From the NCBI RefSeq assembly GCF_035942955.1, contig NZ_DASZCQ010000185.1, positions 1 through 27,607 on the forward strand: a DNA stretch of 27,607 nt, read 5' to 3'. Positions 8,808 through 16,445 of this stretch are shown piece by piece. The notes under the pieces were generated by a model. That model was not told where the DNA came from. It searched no databases and saw nothing but the letters and a program-made list of their open reading frames with translations. How positions within the stretch are numbered: the first letter of the stretch is position 1; every line of letters starts with the position of its first letter. This DNA is from DASYTH01 sp035942955. Lineage in GTDB: Bacteria > Actinomycetota > Actinomycetes > Mycobacteriales > Pseudonocardiaceae. The position numbers and the translations under genes were made by a program.

Positions 8808-9607
8808 GCAGGATCCTTGGGGTGCATGGGATCGGGAAGTACCGCTACCACCGTGCGGCCGGGTCGGCGGAGGGGGCGGCGGCGGCCCTTGGTGCCGAGT
8901 GGGCCGGGCACCTGGGTGATCCGCGGGTGGAGCTTGCGGTCGCGTACTACGCGCATCATCTGCACCGGGGGACGCCGCAGGGGCCGGAGGACGACCCGGC
9001 CGGGCTGGAGCCCGAGGCGCAGGAGCTGCTGGTCGAGTGGGTGGAGACGCTGCAGCCGGTGCCGTCGATCGCGCAGGGGCCGCGGACCGCGCGGGCCCGG
9101 CAGGCGGCCGACTGGCTCACCCGCAACTTCGGCGCCGCGGCGCGGGTGTTCGCGATCGCGTTCTGCCGCGAGGTGCACACCTATCTGTCCACTCCGGACT
9201 CACCGCGCCGGATGCTTGCCCGGCGGGCGGTGGCCGACGCCCTTGCCGCGCACCGGCCCACCATCGTGATCGCGCACTCGCTGGGCAGCGTCGTCGCCTA
9301 CGAGACCCTGTGGGCCCATCCGGAGCACGACGTGGACCTGCTGATCACGATTGGCAGCCCGCTGGCCATGCCGGGCGTCGTGCTGCCAAGGCTGCTGCCC
9401 GGCGCCGACACCGGCGGGCGGCCGCCCCGGGTGCGCCGCTGGCTCAACATCGCCGACGTCGGCGACATCGTGGCCATCCCGCGCTCCGGGCTGGGTGCGC
9501 ACTTCGCCGGGGTGGAGCGGGACATCACGACCACGATCGGCGACTGGGACTTCCACACCGCCGGCGGCTACCTGCGCTCACCCGACCTGATCAAGGCCAT
9601 CGGCTAG
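8804..9607 (+). CDS. Alpha/beta-hydrolase (serine esterase/lipase-like), partner of the caspase-NTPase protein
   Basis: This 267-residue protein starts in an ATGA overlap with the caspase-NTPase-WD40 gene, so the two are probably made together. The fold is suggested by ILGVHGIG at the N-terminus (first strand plus oxyanion-hole glycine) and by TIVIAHSLGSVVAYE, a nucleophile elbow with Ser159. DLLITIGSPL gives the next strand, an Asp follows in NIADVGDIVAIP (Asp218 or Asp221), and a late His251 in DWDFHTAGGYL, so a full Ser-Asp-His triad is available. There is no signal peptide or membrane helix, so it should act in the cytoplasm. The substrate is unknown; phospholipid, ester or peptide bonds are all possible. 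Its last 17 bp overlap the convergent acetyltransferase gene. Whether it is an effector, a target of the protease or a bystander is inference. Confidence 0.85.
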   Translation: MSRILGVHGIGKYRYHRAAGSAEGAAAALGAEWAGHLGDPRVELAVAYYAHHLHRGTPQGPEDDPAGLEPEAQELLVEWVETLQPVPSIAQGPRTARARQAADWLTRNFGAAARVFAIAFCREVHTYLSTPDSPRRMLARRAVADALAAHRPTIVIAHSLGSVVAYETLWAHPEHDVDLLITIGSPLAMPGVVLPRLLPGADTGGRPPRVRRWLNIADVGDIVAIPRSGLGAHFAGVERDITTTIGDWDFHTAGGYLRSPDLIKAIG

Positions 9608-10127
9608 AGCTCCACTCGGACCGCAGCACGCTGTACAGCACCTCGTCGCGCCAGGCGCCGGCGCGGAAGGTGTAGCCACGCAGCACGCCCTCCCGGGTGA
9701 AGCCGGCCTTCTCCAGGGCGCGCTGCTCGGCGTGGTTCTCCGCGTCGGTCATGGCCTGGATGCGGTTCGCCGGGGTGTTGGTGAACAGGTACCGCACGAG
9801 CTGGCGGTGCGCCTCGGTGCCGTAGCCCTGCCCGCGTAGCCGCGGCCACAGGCTGATGCCGATCTCCCAGCCGGTGTCTATCGATCCGCCGTGCGCCGGG
9901 CGCCAGGAGACGAACCCGGCGTTCTCGCCGGCTTCGGTGTCCACCATCAGGACCCAGCGGTCGCCGCCGAGCAGGCCGTTCTCCTCGAACAGGCGGCGCC
10001 ACCTGCGGGGATCGGTGAACCCCTGCCAGTTGTGCACCCCGATCGACTCGGGGTCGGCGAACATGGCGTCCAGCGCGTCGAGATCGTCCTCGGTCACCGG
10101 CCGGAACCGGATCCGCGCCGTCGTCAC
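9591..10127 (-). CDS. GNAT family N-acetyltransferase (RimJ/RimL-like)
   Basis: This 178-residue protein should transfer an acetyl group from acetyl-CoA to an amine. It opens with RIRFRPVTEDDLDAL, typical of the RimJ/RimL group. It has the acetyl-CoA pyrophosphate loop RLRGQGYG at about 97-103 and the late segments NRIQAMTDAENHAEQRALEKAGFTREG, where the Asn and the EKAGF helix are family hallmarks. The ATG at 10127 overlaps the OsmC gene stop by 4 bp, so it is the last gene of a three-gene minus-strand unit. Its 3' end overlaps the convergent hydrolase gene by 17 bp. The substrate, protein N-terminus or small molecule, is not predictable. Confidence 0.9.
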   Translation of the reverse strand: MTTARIRFRPVTEDDLDALDAMFADPESIGVHNWQGFTDPRRWRRLFEENGLLGGDRWVLMVDTEAGENAGFVSWRPAHGGSIDTGWEIGISLWPRLRGQGYGTEAHRQLVRYLFTNTPANRIQAMTDAENHAEQRALEKAGFTREGVLRGYTFRAGAWRDEVLYSVLRSEWSSSRWP

Positions 10128-10549
10128 GCCAGCGCGGCGTCGAGGGTGATCGTCGTGCCGGTCAGGGCCTTGGACACCGGGCAGTTCTGCTTGGCGGTCT
10201 CGGCCGCGGCGACGAAGGCGTCGTTGTCGACGCCGGGCACCGTGGCGCGCACGGTGAGGTGGATGCCGGTGATCCCCTCGCCGGGCTGGAACGTCACGTC
10301 CGCCTTGGTGTCCATGGACTCCGGCGGGGTGCCCGCACCGGCGAGGCCGTGCGAGAGGGCCATCGAGAAGCAGCTCGCGTGCGCGGCGGCGATGAGCTCC
10401 TCCGGGCTGGTCCGGCCCTCCGGCTTCTCCGCGCGCGACGCCCAGGTGACGTCGTACCGGCCGAGGTTGGAGGAGTCGAGCGACACGGTTCCGGCGCCCT
10501 CCAGGAGCGAGCCCTCCCAGTGCGCGTTCGCGGTACGTGTGGTTGCCAT
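10124..10549 (-). CDS. OsmC/Ohr family peroxiredoxin
   Basis: This 141-residue thiol peroxidase reduces organic hydroperoxides in the cytoplasm. Both redox cysteines of the family are present: Cys60 in AAHASCFSMAL and Cys123 in KQNCPVSKAL. The conserved GRTSPEELIAAAH segment places the catalytic Arg and Glu. The start MATTRTANAHWEGSL is standard for OsmC subfamily members, and the length is typical. It sits 12 bp after the uridine-kinase-like gene and overlaps the GNAT gene, so all three are probably cotranscribed. No MarR-type OhrR regulator is nearby, which fits the osmotically or generally regulated OsmC branch better than Ohr, although this is only inference. Confidence 0.93.
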   Translation of the reverse strand: MATTRTANAHWEGSLLEGAGTVSLDSSNLGRYDVTWASRAEKPEGRTSPEELIAAAHASCFSMALSHGLAGAGTPPESMDTKADVTFQPGEGITGIHLTVRATVPGVDNDAFVAAAETAKQNCPVSKALTGTTITLDAALA

Positions 10550-10561
10550 GGGCAGATCACA

Positions 10562-11194
10562 TCAGACCGGGTCGTCGTCGAGCACCGCGGGGTGGGCCGG
10601 ATCGTCCACCCGGACCCCGGTGTCGGCGGTGAGCAGCGGGCGCACCTCGGCGTCGTAGCGGGCGTACGCCGGCAGCGCCCACGCCTGTTCGTCCGGAGTC
10701 CGCCGGGCCAGCGCCGACGCCGACATCCACAGGTGCACGGTGTGGTCGACGGCCAGCCCCCGGCCGAGCAGCAGCTCCCCGTCGAGCACCAGCACGCCGC
10801 CGGGCGCCAGCGCCACGTAGTCGGCCCGGGTGGCGCGGTCGGTCCCGGCGTTCCACAGCGAGGGCAGCACCCGGCCGGTGCCGCCGGGCCCGAGCGGCTC
10901 GAGCACCTCGCGGGCCAGGCCGCCGGCGTCGAGCCAGTCCTCGTAGCGGGCGTCGGGGTCCCGCTTGCCGCGCTCGAACCGCAGCGACGCCGGCCGCAGG
11001 AAGTCGCCCGCCGACACCCGCTGCACCGGCCGGCCGAGCACCCGCAGCCGCTCGGCCAGCGCGTCGGCCAGCCGGCCGGGCTCGGCCGGCGGCGCCCCGT
11101 CCACGGCGACCCGGATCCACGGCTCGGCACGGCGCGCGAGATGATCGGCCAGGTCGTCGACGAGCGCCTTGAGCGAGGTTGGCCGGAACCGCAT
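10562..11194 (-). CDS. Uridine-kinase-like P-loop fold protein with degenerate Walker A
   Basis: This 210-residue protein resembles actinobacterial proteins annotated as uridine kinases. IRVAVDGAPPAEPGRLADALAERL occupies the P-loop position, then RPVQRVSAGDFLRPAS, and GGVLVLDGELLLGRGLAVDHTVHLWMSA is in the Walker B region. The Walker A motif is broken: where GxxxxGK[ST] is expected, residues 33-41 read GAPPAEPGR with no Lys or Thr, so ATP binding is doubtful. It is the first gene of the minus-strand unit with osmC and the acetyltransferase and diverges from dnaE across only 56 bp. The upstream GAGGATC before the ATG could serve as a weak ribosome binding site. Enzyme activity should not be assumed from the family name. 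Confidence 0.75.
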   Translation of the reverse strand: MRFRPTSLKALVDDLADHLARRAEPWIRVAVDGAPPAEPGRLADALAERLRVLGRPVQRVSAGDFLRPASLRFERGKRDPDARYEDWLDAGGLAREVLEPLGPGGTGRVLPSLWNAGTDRATRADYVALAPGGVLVLDGELLLGRGLAVDHTVHLWMSASALARRTPDEQAWALPAYARYDAEVRPLLTADTGVRVDDPAHPAVLDDDPV

Positions 11195-11236
11195 GATCCT
11201 CAGTGTGTCAGCCGGAAATTTGTCCGCCCCCCGTCG

Positions 11237-11242
11237 TAGGGT
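11237..11242 (+). promoter_or_regulatory. -10 hexamer of a probably leaderless dnaE transcript
   Basis: TAGGGT lies 8 nt before the GTG start of dnaE. There is no Shine-Dalgarno sequence between them. A transcript starting about 7 nt after this hexamer would begin at or next to the start codon. No good -35 sequence is visible. Confidence 0.5.
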
Positions 11243-11250
11243 GATGCCTC

Positions 11251-14200
11251 GTGGCGGCTGACTCCTTCGTTCATCTCCATGTGCACACCGAGTACTCGAT
11301 GCTCGATGGCGCCGCCAAGGTCGCGCCGCTGTTCGCCGAGGCGCAACGGCTCGGCATGCCCGCGGTGGCCATGACCGACCACGGCAACATGTACGGGGCC
11401 GACGAGTTCTACCAGACGGCCAGGAAGTTCGGCATCAAGCCGATCATCGGCATCGAGGCCTACCTCGCGCCGACCAGCCGTTTCCACAAGAAGCCGGTGT
11501 TCTGGGGGGAGGCCAAGCAGCGCGGCACCGACGAGTTCGGCGAGGGCGGCGACGTCTCCGGCGGCGGCGCCTACACCCACATGACCATGCTGGCCGCCGA
11601 CGCGACCGGCCTGCGCAACCTGTTCACGCTGTCCTCGCTGGCCAGCTTCCAGGGCTACTACTACAAGCCGAGGATGGACCGGGAGCTGATCGCCGAGCAC
11701 GCCCAGGGGATCATCGCCACCACCGGCTGCCCGTCCGGCGAGGTGCAGACCAGGCTGCGGTTGGGCCAGGCCGCCGAGGCGCTGCAGGCGGCCTCGGACT
11801 ACCGGGACATCTTCGGCCACGGCAACTTCTACCTCGAGCTGATGGACCACGGGCTGCCGATCGAGCGCTCGGTGCGCGAGGGGCTGCTCGACATCGGCCG
11901 CAAGCTCGGCCTGACCCCGCTGGCCACCAACGACTCGCACTACGTCACCCGGGACCAGGCGGCCAACCACGCGGCGCTGCTGTGCGTGCAGTCCGGCAAG
12001 ACCCTGTCCGACCCGAACCGGTTCAAGTTCGACGGCGACGGCTACTACCTCAAGTCCGCCGCGGAGATGCGCGAGTACTGGGACGCCGAGGTCCCCGGCG
12101 CGGCCGACGCCACGCTGCTGGTGGCCGAGCGGGTCGAGTCCTACGAGGAGGTCTACACCCACGTCGACCGGATGCCGATGTTCGACGTGCCCGAGGGGGA
12201 GACCCAGGCGAGCTGGCTGCACAAGGAGGTCATGGCCGGGCTGCGCCGCCGGTTCCCGGACGGGATCCCGGACGGCTACGTCGAGCGGGCCGAGTTCGAG
12301 CTCGGCGTGATCAACCAGAAGGGCTACCCGGCGTACTTCCTCGTGGTCGCCGACCTGGTCAACTACGCCAAGAAGGTCGGCATCCGGGTGGGGCCGGGCC
12401 GCGGCTCGGCGGCCGGCTCGCTGGTGGCCTACGCGCTGGGCATCACCAACCTCGACCCGATCCCGCACGGCCTGCTGTTCGAGCGGTTCCTCAACCCCGA
12501 GCGCCCGTCCATGCCCGACGTCGACATCGACTTCGACGACCGCCGGCGCGGCGAGATGGTCCGCTACGCAACCGAGAAGTACGGCGCCGACAAGGTGGCC
12601 CAGGTCATCACGTTCGGCACGATCAAGACCAAGGCCGCGATCAAGGACGCCGCCCGCGTGCTGCACGGCCAGCCCGGGTTCGCCATCGCCGACCGGATCT
12701 CCAAGGCGCTGCCGCCGCCGATCATGGCCAAGGACATCCCGCTGTCCGGCATCGTCGACCCGACCCACGAGCGGTACGGCGAGGCGGCCGAGGTGCGCAC
12801 GCTGATCGAGACCGACCAGGAGGTCGGCAAGATCTTCGAGACCGCGCGCGGCCTCGAGGGGCTGATCCGCAACGCCGGTGTGCACGCCTGCGCGGTGATC
12901 ATGTCCTCGGAACCGCTGATGCAGTCGATCCCGTTGTGGCAGCGCGACGACGGCTCGGTCATCACCGGCTGGGACTACCCGTCCTGCGAGGCCATCGGCC
13001 TGTTGAAGATGGACTTCCTCGGCCTGCGCAACCTGACGGTCATCGGCGACGCGATCGACAACATCCGGGCCAACCGCAGCGCCGACATCGACCTTGACAC
13101 GCTGGCGCTTGACGACCCGGCGACGTACCAGCTGCTCGGCCGCGGCGACACGCTCGGCGTGTTCCAGTTGGACGGCGGCGCCATGCGCGACCTGCTCCGC
13201 CGCATGCAGCCCACCAGCTTCGACGACATCGTGGCCGTGCTGGCGCTGTACCGGCCCGGCCCGATGGGCATGAACGCCCACAACGACTACGCCGACCGCA
13301 AGAACAACCGGCAGAAGATCACGCCGATCCACCCCGAGCTCGAGGAGCCGCTGCGCGACATCCTGGCCGAGACCTACGGCCTGATCGTCTACCAGGAACA
13401 GATCATGCGCATCGCGCAGAAGGTCGCCGGCTACTCCATGGGCCGCGCCGACGTGCTGCGCAAGGCCATGGGCAAGAAGAAGAAGGAGGTCCTCGAGAAG
13501 GAGTACGAGGGCTTCCACGAGGGCATGCGGGCCAACGGCTTCTCCGACGCGGCCATCAAGGCGTTGTGGGACACGATCCTCCCGTTCGCCGGGTACGCGT
13601 TCAACAAGTCCCACGCGGCCGGCTACGGCCTGGTCTCCTACTGGACCGCCTACCTCAAGGCCAACTACCCGTCGGAGTACATGGCGGCGCTGCTCACCTC
13701 GGTGGCGGACAACAAGGACAAGTCCGCGGTCTACCTGTCCGAGTGCCGCCGGTCGGGCATCAAGGTGCTGCCGCCCGACATCAACGAGTCCGGCCTGCGG
13801 TTCGCCGCCGTCGGCACCGACATCCGGTTCGGCCTCGGCGCGATCCGCAACGTCGGCGCCAACGTGGTCGAGGCGATCATCGACACCCGCAAGCGCAAGG
13901 GCCCGTACGCGTCGTTCACCGACTTCCTGGACAAGAGCGAGCTGGTCTGCTGCAACAAGCGGGTCATCGAGTCGCTGATCAAGGCCGGCGCCTTCGACTC
14001 GCTCGGGCACTCCCGGCTGTCGTTGATCCAGGTGCACGAGGAGGCGGTCGACGCGGTCGTCGGCCTCAAGCGCCAGGAGGCGATGGGCCAGTTCGACCTG
14101 TTCGGCGGCGCCGACGACGACGCGCCCGCGGTCGACGCCTCCCCGCTGTCGCACCTCAAGCTGTCCGCCGAGGAGTGGCCGCGCAAGCAGCTGCTCGGCT

Positions 14201-14817
14201 ACGAGCGCGAGATGCTGGGCCTCTACGTCTCCGCCCATCCCCTGGACGGCGCCGAGCGGATGCTGCGCAAGCACGCCCCCAAGCCCATCGCCGAGATCCT
14301 GGCCGACCCGCCCAAGGAGGGCGAGATCGTGCTGTCCGGCATGATCTCCGCGCTTGAGCGCCGGGTGAACAAGCAGGGCGAGCCATGGGCCATCTGCACC
14401 ATCGAGGACCTGGACGCCTCCATCGAGGTCCTGTTCTTCCCCAAGTCCTACTCGGTGCTGTCCGCCGACCTCGTCGAGGACGCCGCCGTCGCCGTCAAGG
14501 GCCGGGTCAACTGGCGCGAGGACAAGATGTCGGTGTTCGGCTCCGGCCTCATCCCGCTGGACATCAGCGACGCCGAGCACAACCCCGGCCTGGCGCCGCC
14601 GTTCGTCCTGCTGTGCAACCCCACCAAGCTCACCGACGACGTGGTCGGCGAGCTCAAGCACACCCTGGCCGCCCACCGCGGCGACACCCCGGTCCACCTT
14701 CGCTTCGCGCACAAGGAGAACGGCGTCACCCTCGCCCTTGACGACTACCCGATCAAGGTCACCCCCGCCTTCCTCGGCGAGATCAAGGCCATCCCCGGCA
14801 TCACCGTGGACGCATGA
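11251..14817 (+). CDS. dnaE: DNA polymerase III alpha subunit
   Basis: This 1188-residue protein is the replicative polymerase. The N-terminal PHP domain begins at once (FVHLHVHTEYSMLDG, then MTDHGNMYGADEFY); in actinobacteria it can act as the proofreading exonuclease. The palm carries the metal-binding aspartates in MPDVDIDFDD (about 421-430). GPGRGSAAGSLVAY, GVFQLDGGAMRDLLRRMQP and ALYRPGPMGMNAHNDYADRKN mark the catalytic core. FNKSHAAGYGLVSYWTAYLKANYP is the usual finger region. The C-terminus has a helix-hairpin-helix region and an OB fold (EIVLSGMISALERRVNKQGEPWAICTIEDLD). Length and motif order match DnaE1-type enzymes. GTG 11251 is chosen because TAGGGT stands 8 nt before it and the PHP domain starts directly after. 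The stop overlaps the next gene by 4 bp. Confidence 0.97.
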   Translation: MAADSFVHLHVHTEYSMLDGAAKVAPLFAEAQRLGMPAVAMTDHGNMYGADEFYQTARKFGIKPIIGIEAYLAPTSRFHKKPVFWGEAKQRGTDEFGEGGDVSGGGAYTHMTMLAADATGLRNLFTLSSLASFQGYYYKPRMDRELIAEHAQGIIATTGCPSGEVQTRLRLGQAAEALQAASDYRDIFGHGNFYLELMDHGLPIERSVREGLLDIGRKLGLTPLATNDSHYVTRDQAANHAALLCVQSGKTLSDPNRFKFDGDGYYLKSAAEMREYWDAEVPGAADATLLVAERVESYEEVYTHVDRMPMFDVPEGETQASWLHKEVMAGLRRRFPDGIPDGYVERAEFELGVINQKGYPAYFLVVADLVNYAKKVGIRVGPGRGSAAGSLVAYALGITNLDPIPHGLLFERFLNPERPSMPDVDIDFDDRRRGEMVRYATEKYGADKVAQVITFGTIKTKAAIKDAARVLHGQPGFAIADRISKALPPPIMAKDIPLSGIVDPTHERYGEAAEVRTLIETDQEVGKIFETARGLEGLIRNAGVHACAVIMSSEPLMQSIPLWQRDDGSVITGWDYPSCEAIGLLKMDFLGLRNLTVIGDAIDNIRANRSADIDLDTLALDDPATYQLLGRGDTLGVFQLDGGAMRDLLRRMQPTSFDDIVAVLALYRPGPMGMNAHNDYADRKNNRQKITPIHPELEEPLRDILAETYGLIVYQEQIMRIAQKVAGYSMGRADVLRKAMGKKKKEVLEKEYEGFHEGMRANGFSDAAIKALWDTILPFAGYAFNKSHAAGYGLVSYWTAYLKANYPSEYMAALLTSVADNKDKSAVYLSECRRSGIKVLPPDINESGLRFAAVGTDIRFGLGAIRNVGANVVEAIIDTRKRKGPYASFTDFLDKSELVCCNKRVIESLIKAGAFDSLGHSRLSLIQVHEEAVDAVVGLKRQEAMGQFDLFGGADDDAPAVDASPLSHLKLSAEEWPRKQLLGYEREMLGLYVSAHPLDGAERMLRKHAPKPIAEILADPPKEGEIVLSGMISALERRVNKQGEPWAICTIEDLDASIEVLFFPKSYSVLSADLVEDAAVAVKGRVNWREDKMSVFGSGLIPLDISDAEHNPGLAPPFVLLCNPTKLTDDVVGELKHTLAAHRGDTPVHLRFAHKENGVTLALDDYPIKVTPAFLGEIKAIPGITVDA

Positions 14818-16136
14818 CGGTGCGCTCCCGGGCGGTCCTGGCCGCCGTGGCCTGTGTCGTGCTGCTCGCCTCCGCCTGCGAGGACCGCGTCGCGCCGCCA
14901 ACGCCCGCCCAGCCCGCGTCCACGGCTCCGCCCGCCTCCGACCCGCGGACCAGGCTCGCCCGGCAGCTCGCGCCCGCGGTCTGGCTCGCCGAGAACGAGC
15001 GGAACTTCCCGATGGACGCCAGCCGGTTCATCGCCAACTCCGATCTCTGGTTCGACCACGGGGACGGGTGCGCCGACGACGAGCCCGTCGCCAGGGAGGT
15101 CAGCGAGCGCGGGTTGGCCGGCGACGAGTACCGCCACCCGGGGTCCGTGCCGCCGACCCTGGCGCGCCCGCACGCCACCGTGCGCTGCCAGCATGACGAG
15201 CGGGGTCCGCACTACCAGCCGAACACCAGCGACCAGGAACCGGGCACCGGCAAGGGTTTCTACCTCGACCTCGACGACGCCCAGCGCCGCGGCGACGGTC
15301 CGAACGCCCCGGTGTACTGGCAGTTCGTCGGCGAGGACGGCGGCGCAGGCGCGTTCGTGTACTGGCTGTTCTACGGCTACAACGACTTCGACATCAACAA
15401 TCACGAGGGGGACTGGGAGCGCGTCGCCGTCCGGGTCGACGGCGAGCGGCCGACCGGCGTGACCTTCTGGCGGCACAACGAGCCCTCGTGCTCCCTGCCG
15501 TGGGAACGCGTGGAAAAGGCGGGGAACCGCCCGGTGACCTACTCGGCGAGCGGCTCACACGGGTCGTATCACCGACAGGGCACGTTCCCCCTGGCCACCG
15601 CCCTCATCGCCGACGACACCTCCCCGGGAACCCCGTGGCACACCTGGGACAACCTGCGCGCGGTCGAGAAGGAGCCGTGGTGGGGCTACCGCGGGCTGTG
15701 GGGGGTGACCGGACCGGAAGGCTTCTCCGGGCCCGCCGGCCCCAACCCCGATCGCCACGACAAGATCCGGTCCGACGCGCTGACCTCGCTACCGTGCGCC
15801 ATCGATCCCCGCTTCATCGGCACCTGGGTCACCAGGGAGCCGGTCAACCAGCCGACCTCGGACAAGGTCTACCACGCCCGGCTCACCCTGCGGGACGGCG
15901 CGATCGGCGACACCGTCGGCTCCTCGTTCTACCCGGGGCTGGAATGCTCGGGCCCGCTCACCCTGATCGAGAGCGCCGCGGACAAGCTCGTCGTGCGCGA
16001 GAAGATCGACTCCGAGCCCAAGCATCCGTGCGTCGACGAGGTCACGATCACGCTGACCCTGTCCGGCGACACGCTGCTCTACAGCTTCACCGACCCCGGC
16101 ACGGGCACCGGCACCGCCACCCTGTTCCGGGAGTAG
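14814..16136 (+). CDS. Secreted lipoprotein with Vps62-like (DUF946) domain
   Basis: This 440-residue protein is probably exported. It has MTVRSR, a hydrophobic stretch, then LLASAC with a candidate lipidated Cys22; Ala at -3 makes the lipobox slightly atypical. A Pro/Thr/Ala-rich linker follows. The central domain contains YWLFYGYNDFD, the motif NNHEGDWERV (about 195-204) and SASGSHGSYHRQG, as in Vps62-like/DUF946 proteins of fungi, plants and actinomycetes. Their biochemical role is unknown, although the His/Asp-Trp-Glu cluster suggests a catalytic or metal-binding site. Residues from about 330 to the end (FIGTWVTREPV to the C-terminus) form a separate small beta-rich module. The ATG overlaps the dnaE stop (ATGA), so translation is coupled to a replication gene with no evident functional link. 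Confidence 0.8.
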   Translation: MTVRSRAVLAAVACVVLLASACEDRVAPPTPAQPASTAPPASDPRTRLARQLAPAVWLAENERNFPMDASRFIANSDLWFDHGDGCADDEPVAREVSERGLAGDEYRHPGSVPPTLARPHATVRCQHDERGPHYQPNTSDQEPGTGKGFYLDLDDAQRRGDGPNAPVYWQFVGEDGGAGAFVYWLFYGYNDFDINNHEGDWERVAVRVDGERPTGVTFWRHNEPSCSLPWERVEKAGNRPVTYSASGSHGSYHRQGTFPLATALIADDTSPGTPWHTWDNLRAVEKEPWWGYRGLWGVTGPEGFSGPAGPNPDRHDKIRSDALTSLPCAIDPRFIGTWVTREPVNQPTSDKVYHARLTLRDGAIGDTVGSSFYPGLECSGPLTLIESAADKLVVREKIDSEPKHPCVDEVTITLTLSGDTLLYSFTDPGTGTGTATLFRE

Positions 16137-16139
16137 CGC

Positions 16140-16277
16140 TCAGTTCTGGACGATGATCGTGCCGCCGGTGGCCACCGTGGACTCGGACGCCGGCGTGACC
16201 ATGAGCGCGTACTCGATCGCGGTCGCGAGCAGCGCAATGGTCGCGGCGATCGTGGCGAGGCGACGGCGAAGGGTCAT
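16140..16277 (-). CDS. Small single-span membrane peptide (hypothetical)
   Basis: A 45-residue product begins MTLRRRLATIAATIALLATAIEY: a basic tip followed by one hydrophobic segment of about 18 residues, then a Thr/Ser/Gly-rich tail ending IIVQN. It could be a one-helix membrane protein or a secreted peptide. The frame stays open upstream to 16334, but the Arg-rich membrane-protein start at 16277 is the most natural. No strong ribosome binding site precedes it. It converges on the Vps62-like gene with 3 bp between stops. The opposite strand also carries an open frame in this stretch, so coding status rests mainly on the membrane-peptide pattern. Together with the untranslated P450 upstream region it fills 16137-16445, where I see no other feature. 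Confidence 0.45.
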   Translation of the reverse strand: MTLRRRLATIAATIALLATAIEYALMVTPASESTVATGGTIIVQN

Positions 16278-16445
16278 GCCGCACACGCTATCGCCGTGCG
16301 TGTCCCGGCGGGAATCCGCTGACCGGCTCAACAACTGACCTCACGAGATCGGTGCCCGCTCGAGAAAGTGTTTGGCGGGGCGAGACATCGGGCGCGGGTT
16401 CGTGTCAGAGTGGCATGGGAACGTCACCGGGAGTAAGGGAAGCCC

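Noticed and set aside
4914..9607. Gasdermin partner for the caspase-like protease
   Set aside because: I looked at the genes on both sides. The only coupled gene encodes an alpha/beta-hydrolase with a nucleophile elbow, and nothing gasdermin-like with a lipidated N-terminal Cys is present.
11200..14901. Very long minus-strand open frame (1233 codons) opposite dnaE
   Set aside because: Its product is a low-complexity string of Leu, Val, Arg, Gly, Asp and His produced by reading GC-saturated dnaE codons backwards, while the plus strand encodes every DnaE motif.
16153..16338. Plus-strand 61-codon ORF between the lipoprotein and P450 genes
   Set aside because: It overlaps the minus-strand membrane peptide. 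Its product (ending SRRESADRLNN) shows no domain pattern and it has no ribosome binding site.
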